Shown one piece after another: positions 28,824 through 35,780 of a DNA stretch of 35,780 nt (position 1 is the first letter of the stretch; every line of letters starts with the position of its first letter). Below the pieces are notes generated by a model that saw only the letters and a program-made list of their open reading frames with translations, was not told the origin of the DNA and ran no database searches. The position numbers and the translations under genes are program-made. Source of the DNA: Hymenopellis radicata (taxonomy: Eukaryota > Basidiomycota > Agaricomycetes > Agaricales > Physalacriaceae); NCBI GenBank assembly GCA_015501595.1, contig JADNRX010000528.1:1-35780 (forward strand), in the 5' to 3' direction.

Positions 28824-29234
28824 TGTCCCCCAGACACCAGAGACAAGGGGGCTGTACTACCCCGAGGCGCATGCAGCAGCAACGTGATGCGGCGCCGACA
28901 CCCAAAAGGGAAAGAGAGGCAGAAAGTGATTGTCCTTAGATACGGTTTCGCGAAAGTGTTCTTCATAATTATCTCTGTTTCCTAGGAGCGCCGAGAACCG
29001 CAAGAAAGAAAGAGGGCGTGAGAACTCAAAGTGGAAGCGGCAGAGGACATGCCGCATCAGTGATGAGGTAAGCGATCAAAGGGATCTTTCTCTTCAACGC
29101 CCACCATTCCTGCCAGACGAATCGACGCGTAAATTACCGTGACTTCCGTCCCAGACAAGGTAAACATTCTGCTCCTGCTTTTCCGCCTTTGAAAGCGCTA
29201 AAACGCGGACTGTTTGAAGAGTCAAGAAAACAGC
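28824..29234 (+). promoter_or_regulatory. Remaining upstream region of the SUMO gene
   Basis: These 411 bp hold no gene. Before the retrotransposon arrived they joined the ~80 bp upstream of the minus-strand gene at 19942, forming one short divergent intergenic region. I see no clear TATA box. Confidence 0.4.
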
Positions 29235-29786
29235 ATGTCAGACACAGAAAACCCACCGCCCGATGTCAAACCAAACGTCGACGAGGAAGCAAATGCGCCT
29301 ATAAGCGTCAAGGTAGGCTATCGTCTGATGTATCTTCCTTTCCCGCGATGGCTTGTTTGTTGCGCATTGTTCCAGTCGTCTCTGCTGCTGTCAAGGGCCT
29401 GATCTGTTTGTCCATTACGTGCCACTTCGAGTACGTTGCTCATTCTCTTCCAGGTCGTATCCTCAACCGGCGAAGAAGTCTTCTTCAAGATCAAGCGCTC
29501 TACAAAGCTCGCCAAGCTCCAAGGCGCATATGCGAACAAGGTCGGGAAGGATATGGCTAGCATTCGGTGGGTGCCACGGTTCCCTTCGTTGAACTTGGGT
29601 TAACCTGGCTGTTCTCGTAGATTCCTTTACGACGGCAACCGAATAACTGAGGAGGATACACCTGCGTCGTTGGAGATGGAGGACAATGATACCATCGATG
29701 TTATGATTGAGCGTGAGTCGTCTTTCATTCGTACCGACGATATCTCGCTTATGCCTATGCTAGAGGTCGGCGGATCAAAATGTTAG
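29235..29786 (+). CDS. SMT3: SUMO, small ubiquitin-like modifier precursor
   Basis: Four exons (29235-29312, 29454-29566, 29621-29712, 29764-29786) give 101 residues. The ubiquitin-like fold is plain: ISVKVVSSTGEEVFFKIKR, KLQGAYANKVGKD, then IRFLYDGNRI and EDTPASLEMEDNDTIDVMIEQ. The mature end is the di-glycine of QVGG, followed by a short SKC propeptide that a SUMO protease (Ulp1 type) would remove. SUMO is conjugated to lysines of nuclear proteins by the Aos1-Uba2/Ubc9 pathway. The flexible N-terminus is Pro/Asp/Glu-rich (ENPPPDVKPNVDEE). The last intron (29713-29763) splits the codon for Gln before VGG. The length matches fungal SUMO. The gene now sits 416 bp downstream of a Gypsy LTR. Confidence 0.95.
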
Positions 29787-30476
29787 AGTTCCGCACCGCG
29801 TCGCCATGTATTCCCAGTCCCTTGTATATTTCGACATTTGTGCATGCTATACCTGTACTCCCCCGCCCCGCTGAACAAATCTATTGCATATCGAGCAATG
29901 CTGCCTAATCATCCCCCCGTGCGAGAATCGCAAGACTTCTAATAACGATGGTGTGTACTTGCCCCACTTCATTTCATGTCGTGTGATGCGGGGCTCGATA
30001 AAACACGAGGCTTGCATCCAAAACCTGAATGCTACAGACGCTTGCCTGGGCTCAAGGCCGTCATTGATCGGTTGCGAAACCGCGTCTGACTGTAAGAAAA
30101 CCGTCGTGCTCACATAAGTAGCTTGTGGCGAGGCAGGAAGCTGAAAGGGCAAGGCAAGACTCGGTTCTGATATGTGGTGGTACAATTTCTGACTAGACGT
30201 AGGGAATATTTCATTACATGCTCATTTCGAGCTGGACTGCTGGGGCGGCGAAGTCAATCGCATAATCATGGCGGCGGCTCTGACAAGAAACATCATGTCA
30301 GGCAGAGCAAAGGAAGAGAGCGACAAACGCACGCATCAGTTGTAGCTTTATGCACCGGTTGAAGTGTCCAGTACAGATTCTGTTGATGTTCTGGGAGTGG
30401 TGGCTGACAAGTCTCCTTAGGGTCCCGTTTCCTTTCAAAAATAATCGACGTACTGCTTTCGCGTCGTCACTGGTGT

Positions 30477-30656
30477 CTACATAGAAGTGCGGATCAGTCT
30501 AACTGGGCCGCTTGCAAAACGGAATGGACACTGACGACTTTGGCGGCATATGTACTCGTTGCCACCGTGATAGGTAACAATCTTGAGCCGCACGTATTCT
30601 ATGCCGTCTGACGACCACTGATCAGGTTTGGGAGCTTTGCGGCGGGAGCGGTGCAT
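30477..30656 (-). CDS. Possible 59-residue basic protein
   Basis: A 60-codon frame starts MHRSRRKAPKPDQWSSDG and ends with TAG at 30477-30479. The C-terminal half has two Cys (YICRQSRQCPFRF). A TATA box (TATAAAA on the minus strand, 30714-30720) lies 58 bp upstream of the ATG, a good distance for a core promoter. The family is not recognised. It could be a short secreted or nuclear protein, but there is no signal peptide; a chance ORF remains possible. Confidence 0.35.
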   Translation of the reverse strand: MHRSRRKAPKPDQWSSDGIEYVRLKIVTYHGGNEYICRQSRQCPFRFASGPVRLIRTSM

Positions 30657-30720
30657 GATGCTGTGAAGACGATGAAGGTGTAAAGGTAACCTTTAACAGC
30701 AGCGAGGACATCCTTTTATA

Positions 30721-32440
30721 GGCGGAATGACGCATGCTCGTGATCCGGAACATTGCGCTAGCATCGCCTTGTTGTACTCCGATCTGATATGTGTGTCCAC
30801 GATCCAGCACCACCGACTTCGCTTGTTCCCGATGAGGCGGTGATAAGCCAGAAACCTTGTTTTCAACCATGGCATTGCGAAGTTGTCCTGTCCCAGGGAG
30901 ATATACCTGCTCGACGCAAGTCTGCGCTGCGGGTTCCGTGAGAGAGGGAGCACACCCGAAGACCTGATTAGCAGACGAAGTCACAGAGAACCCATGACAA
31001 GAGGATGCACAGCCCAGTGTCAAGTATCATCGGTTTCCAGAAAGACGAAAGGTCCCAGAAGATGAGAAAAACGCGGAGGAGAATCGGTCTAGTCGTTATG
31101 GGACTGAAGGGAGTGGCGCGCGCTAGCCAGGAGGTGGGGGACTGGTCGTTTCGCTAGGCCAGCTGGAGCCACCGAAGCTCGTGCCAAGAGATGTGCTGTT
31201 AGGACAGGGTTGATGTCATTCCCGGGTGATATCGACTGATAGCTTTCCTTTGACCCTCTTGCGTTCTATTCTTTTGAACGAGGGGGCCCTCTCCGAAGCG
31301 ATGTCTGGGCCATGGCTTAGCGATCCCGACGCTATCCGCCAAGTTCGATCTGTGGCTAGTGGTGATTTGTAACTCGTTCTTCTGCCAACAACCTCTGTCC
31401 ATTCCAGGCGCCCCTTCCCTACTAGTCCTCTACTAGGCATGCATCTTGGGTCCCACTCACCTCGGGGAAGGTCCGTATGGTGACTGAGTACCCTACCGAA
31501 AGCCTTGACCCTTCATCGTAGAACATGCTCACGAAGAAGGCTACTTAACTGCTGCCTAACGATAGCTAAAACGAACTCCTTCCGGAGCCGGCAGTTCATT
31601 TGGAGATGTTTAGCTATAATATGGTTCCCTCGGTCTTCTGTTAGTAGACAGAGACGGGACGTGCGCTTGAGGTAAGACTATCTTTGAATTGGATTCAAGT
31701 GGTGCGCATGAACTTTCATTGCCGCCCGTATGACCGCAATTCCGAGCCCTAGATAGAACACGAGAGCGGGACCGTGAACAACGTGTGGCTCTCTCACTCA
31801 TCCGACTGCCACAGAGTGCGTACAAGCGCCGGAATGGCACTTGGAGAAAATTAGACGGCATGTCCGTAGAAATGGAGGGCTTGTATAGCTAGGCCTTGTA
31901 TAATCCGCTAGTCTGTCAAAACGCGACCCAATGGATGAAAGCAGGCGTGAGAATACTAAATAGTGATCACGGCTAATCGGGCCGCACTCAATGCTCAATC
32001 CTTCCACCACCACCACCTACTTATTCGGCGACACTTCAAAATAATGGCATGAATGGATACGCTTTCCTTTAAGTTGCCGCACGACTTGACCTCTGACCAT
32101 ACCATTGATGCCCTATCCCGGGTCCTAAGGAGTGGACAGCAATGCAACGCATGTTTCAACCATTTTAGACAAGACTTTGTGTTCTCTAACCTTTTAGACC
32201 AACGACAACAGCATTTGGCGGCCATGACCGGCGATTCTGATGATGGGACGGGATGTGCTGTGATCGACTGCGCGGCGCCGCGTAGAATAGAAATCGCCTC
32301 GTCTCAGTTCCGTCGAATGAAGCCATAGAGTTGAAGTATCATCCTGGACGCGATTAAATGATCTAGCAACAACTGGCGCCTGGCGCCATGTGCTACCTTC
32401 AGCTTCAATCAAGCCTTGGAAACGACACTGCCGAGATGGG
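30721..32440. other. About 1.7 kb with no firmly supported gene
   Basis: Several short frames on both strands lack recognisable features. The most protein-like is plus 32053-32328 (91 codons, starting MDTLSFKLPHDLTSDHT, with CNACFNHF), which has no visible domain. A minus frame at 30622-31023 overlaps the promoter of the 59-aa ORF. Confidence 0.35.
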
Positions 32441-32458
32441 TATAGGTTTCTTTGAACT

Positions 32459-32465
32459 TATATAG
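32459..32465 (+). promoter_or_regulatory. TATA box of the GNAT gene
   Basis: TATATAG lies 45 bp upstream of the ATG at 32510. An in-frame ATG at 32468 is too close to the TATA box to be in the transcript, which decides the start at 32510. Confidence 0.5.
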
Positions 32466-32509
32466 GGATGCTTCTGGATTCAACAAGACCGCGTGTTTCT
32501 CCATCTATC

Positions 32510-33654
32510 ATGCCGCCGACGTCGGCTCGCAGTGGCACGTTCTACTCTATCCACCGTTCTGCCAGTGAGCTCCCCGAAGAGCTTTGGACCGCCGCCACGG
32601 AGCGCGCTGGTCACCTCAACACAATTCTCAGTGTCGCTCAGAAATGCCTCGCGTCCGAGCTCTCGACCAGTACGCCAACATCGGGAAATGTCTGGATTAC
32701 CCTCTGGACGTACTATCCCCCTCCTCGACTCGAGCTGGTTCTCGCCTGTACCTCCAACGAAATGGGTACCTACCCCATCTTTATTGCAGCAACGGCCCCC
32801 GCCTCCCGACTCACAGCCCAGTTCCTCCATACGCGTCTCTGGCTCTTAGCCGACGCTCTGAGATACGCTGTTCCAAATTCAAGGGTGTACTCTGTGTTTT
32901 GTCCGGATACCATTGCCCACCTATTCGCGGCCATATGGAGCGCCTTAACAGGTATTCGGCGGTATAAAGAGCCATACTATGCTGCAAAGCTCTCTATCTG
33001 TACGAAGGAGACACTTAAGCATGGTCCATCGCGCAACATTCCAGGGATCCCTGCGGATCTGCGCCTTGCGGTCCCTGATGATCTCAAGGGCGTGGCTGAT
33101 CTGTGCTACGGATTCGCATCTGAATCGGTAAGGCTTTTCCTTTATCCTGGTCAATCATCATCACTGACTCTAATCGTACTAGGAGCCCTTTACTCTCACT
33201 TCGGATTTGGCGCTGAAGCAGGCCTCGCTCCTGATTCAGGATAGGCAGGTATGGGTGTACTGCATCCGAGCTGATGGCGAAAGCGATCCTGGCGACATCG
33301 CCTCGATTGTCGCATGCACACGAAACAGCGAACAATGCGCAACAATCACCAAAGTCTACACCGATACTCGGTGGCGCCGCCGAGGATGTGCGGAACGGTT
33401 GGTACGATATGTCACGGAGATGTGAGCTCCCTAAAATTTGATGCTGATTTTAAAACTGATGTCCCCTGAGCCTCCTTGCTTCAAAATACCAACAGGTGGC
33501 GCTTTACGTCGCACGAGATAACACTGCCGCCACAAAGGTGTACAACCGCGTGGGTTTCGCCGGCCTGGGCGAGCACGCTGTTGATGGCGTCAACTGCGAG
33601 TTCTGGAGTGAAATTGGGTTTGATCGTGAACAGGTCGAGCTGGGACATTGGTGA
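32510..33654 (+). CDS. GNAT-family N-acetyltransferase
   Basis: Three exons (32510-33127, 33183-33421, 33471-33654) give 346 residues. The second intron (GTGAGC...CCTGAG, 49 nt) is chosen because it gives the uninterrupted reading EILLASKYQQVALYVARDN; using the later CAACAG acceptor breaks the frame. The C-terminal half is the GNAT fold: ITKVYTDTRWRRRGCAERLV is the acetyl-CoA pyrophosphate-binding motif A ([R/Q]xxG), and VALYVARDNTAATKVYNRVG plus FAGLG is motif B, ending EVELGHW-like (here QVELGHW). The N-terminal ~190 residues are a family-specific extension without a known role. The substrate is unknown. No targeting signal is seen. Confidence 0.8.
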
Positions 33655-34123
33655 TCTCTCCAATGGGCCGCCGCAGAGATGGTACTTGACGCCATGTCCA
33701 TACTAGCCCTCGACCGAACCCGCAGTTACCGATGAGAGTATGAAATCTAAAAATCGTCGCCGGGAGAAATAGATAAGAAGAAATCAACAAGATTGCTCTG
33801 ACCAGGCCGCGTCTGAAAGTGTAGTGTCACGGGCTCAGTAATAGAATGTATACACTTCACGAAGTACGACATAGTTCCCGGACAACTCGCAGGACAAGGA
33901 CGACGTGCGCAAGCGTTGGACCAACGTTGGACAATGCTTAGGCCAATCAGGGGCTAAACCGCCGTAAGCCGAAGGCTGCAACGGCGGCACTTGCCGAAGT
34001 CACTTAACTCCGACATCCAGTCTCAACAGGTCGTGCTCGTGAGCTCCAATCTTTGTTCTACCATATACGACAGCGGGGAATACCCGGTGCTGACGCTATC
34101 TGCAGACATATTCCAAAGTCGCC
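33655..34123. other. Intergenic region upstream of the F-box-like gene
   Basis: About 470 bp without a gene. It separates two plus-strand genes and must contain the terminator of the first and promoter of the second, but I see no clear TATA or polyadenylation motif. Confidence 0.35.
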
Positions 34124-35780
34124 ATGGCTTTCGCCCCGGCCTCCAGCGTTAGTCTTTCCCAAGAAATTCTTGACGAAATTGTCGACGCAGTCGCAATCCT
34201 CGACGCTAAGGACCTATCAAGTGTTAAAGCATGCTCACTTGCTGCTAGAGCATTCCTTCCGCGCTCTCAATATCACATATTCGCTCACATCACCCTCTCG
34301 CTCAGCGATCACGGAGCAGAGGAAGACGCCTCGACGTGCCCCCGAAGCGATGCCGAACGGTTCATCAATAATGCGCTGCAATCGACTCCAAAACTTGCAC
34401 TTCTCGTGCGCTCAGTGACACTTACCAATCACAATAGTGATCTGGACCATTCAAACGGATCGTTGGAGAAGTGGAGAAGCGACGACCTAGAGTATCTGAT
34501 CCCAAGCGATCCCCACCTCGCACCTCTCTTCTCCCGTTTGAGGAATATGCACACTCTGAAAATAGATGGTCTTGATTTAGGATTTGTGGATGATCACCCA
34601 TTCGGCGGCGATGCATCTGCTGCTCAGGTTCTCGCCTCGTTTTCGGCATTTTTTAGGGATAAACTCATCACTACTCTCGTGCTTCACGAAGTCGGCTTCA
34701 GTGCAAGGAAACTGCTGACAGAATTATTAAAGGGATTCCAGCACACCCGCACGCTTGATTTCACAGCCGTTTTTCGGACGACGATGTTCAGTCTTGAAGC
34801 TATCCCTACGACAGGAATTCCCTTGGTCCCCGACGACACTGAGGATGACGCGCCAATACCGCTACGGAACCTCATCATTGGCCTCTCCGAAGTCAGCGAC
34901 ACTGAACTTCGTGGCGTTTTGCGGAACCCATATCCTCTGTCGCTGTCGGAGCTCGAGCTTTTGGAGTTCCGCGACCGCACGATCCATGACCGGACCTATT
35001 TCGAAGACATTGAACAAGCGCTTGAGATGACGCGTAGTAGCCTTAAAACAGCTGTGTTCAATTTTTACTGGATCGAGACCAACAGGTGCGCGCGCGTTTG
35101 CTTGAGAAATAGATGCCTCTAAACATTTCCCCTCAGTCCACAATTCCTATCGTTTCAGCACCTCACCGATGTTCGCATCAAGATCCACTACTGCCACCCA
35201 TCAGACTCCGTCCTACGCAACGAAGCTCCGATGTTCGCCGCCAACGGTACCCTCCTCGCAACCAGTGGAGGTTCTGGGTGAGATCGCTGAGTCAAGCGGA
35301 AGCGTACTGCATGCCGCACTTACCATCACGGTCGTGTTGTACTTTCGTGCTCGTGTCCCGATGCGAAGCATATTCGGTACCTCCCGGTCCCCAAGTTCGT
35401 TGGGAAACTTGGGATTGGATTATCTTCAATGCCATTGCTCTGGGTAGATGGCCCAAATGTCAATGACCTCACCGCTCTCCGCGAGGCTTTAATGCGCCCA
35501 CAACTTCAGGATCTACAGAGCGTTACGGTTCTCCTTGACTTTAATCTTGTCGGGAGCCGTTTTCATCCGGCCTACTTCCCCCGCGTCTTCAAGAGTTTCG
35601 CGATGCCTTCCAGCCATTGGTCGATGCTAGGCGCTACACATTTACTCTTTCCGTGATAGGTGAGCAACACATATTTTGCGGTTTTCGGGCTAACAGATAC
35701 TATTTCCAGGTGACCAAACACCTCCACCGGATGAACTCTTATCTCAGCCATACAAACTCTACCAGCGTGAAGACCTAACA
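34124..35780 (+). pseudogene. F-box-like protein gene with apparent lesions, cut by the window end
   Basis: Exon 1 (34124-35085) starts MAFAPASSVSLSQEILDEIV with an F-box-like N-terminus (SLSQEILDEIVDAV...SSVKACSLAARAFLP) and continues as an LRR-like helical protein, the style of the large agaricomycete F-box families that act as SCF ubiquitin-ligase adaptors. A 51-nt intron leads to exon 2 (35137-35277; QFLSFQHLTDVRIKIHYC). After GGSG a good donor (GTGAGA, 35278) is seen, but the natural join 54 nt on ends in CACGG instead of an AG. The frame resumes as RVVLSCSCPDAKHIRYLP. At a C5 run (35578-35582) the frame then shifts back one base into LQEFRDAFQPLV, followed by a normal intron (35660-35709). 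Two lesions suggest a pseudogene; the C5 one may be an assembly error. Confidence 0.55.

Noticed and set aside
29847..30185. 112-codon minus-strand frame downstream of SUMO
   Set aside because: No domain, promoter or splice support, and it overlaps the likely SUMO 3' end region.
32480..32830. Minus-strand and alternative plus-strand frames
   Set aside because: They overlap exon 1 of the GNAT gene, whose three exons and GNAT motifs fit in one frame.

Overview
The window looks like genomic DNA of a mushroom-forming basidiomycete (Agaricomycetes). The genes carry many short introns (about 44-60 nt, GT...AG), pyrimidine-rich core promoters, and families that are typical of or expanded in that class: a Plavaka (KDZ-superfamily) DNA transposase, a DUF6532 protein, an F-box-like protein and a Ty3/Gypsy element with gag-protease and pol in separate frames. 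Assignments come from reading the translations; no database was searched.

Layout. 1-3235 is a repeat field: ~200-bp direct repeats flank about 2.7 kb of satellite-like DNA, with a tRNA-like sequence and degenerate telomere-like repeats. 3236-4821 holds a C-terminal gene scrap, a possible small gene and a palindromic (MITE-like) element. 5024-11765 is a complete-looking 6.74-kb DNA transposon with 15-bp terminal inverted repeats and a GAAC target duplication. It carries two divergent genes, a DUF6532 protein (minus) and a Plavaka transposase (plus, one frameshift). It sits inside a host gene whose reading frame is open on both sides (about 4820-5023 and 11770-12285). 12286-15355 is mostly non-coding as far as I can see, but contains a well-formed promoter without an obvious gene. 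15356-18363 is a 13-exon BCS1-like AAA ATPase. 18843-19942 (minus) is an unrecognised two-exon gene.

20023-28819 is a full Ty3/Gypsy retrotransposon with LTRs that look identical by eye (511 bp each), a 4-bp ACGT duplication, gag-protease, pol (frameshifted just before the integrase catalytic glutamate) and an extra third ORF. It landed in the short intergenic region between the minus-strand gene and the SUMO gene (29235-29786), which were previously divergent neighbours roughly 0.5 kb apart. Downstream are a possible 59-aa gene with a TATA box (30477-30656, minus), a sparse region, a GNAT acetyltransferase gene (32510-33654), and an F-box-like gene (34124 to the window end) with apparent lesions.

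The most interesting item is the transposon at 5024-11765. Its ends, target duplication and the interrupted host reading frame together show that a DUF6532 gene travels inside a Plavaka element, arranged head-to-head with the transposase. A general caution: three reading-frame breaks (Plavaka, Gypsy integrase, F-box gene) each look like a single missing base. Two lie in homopolymers, so some could be assembly errors rather than real mutations.
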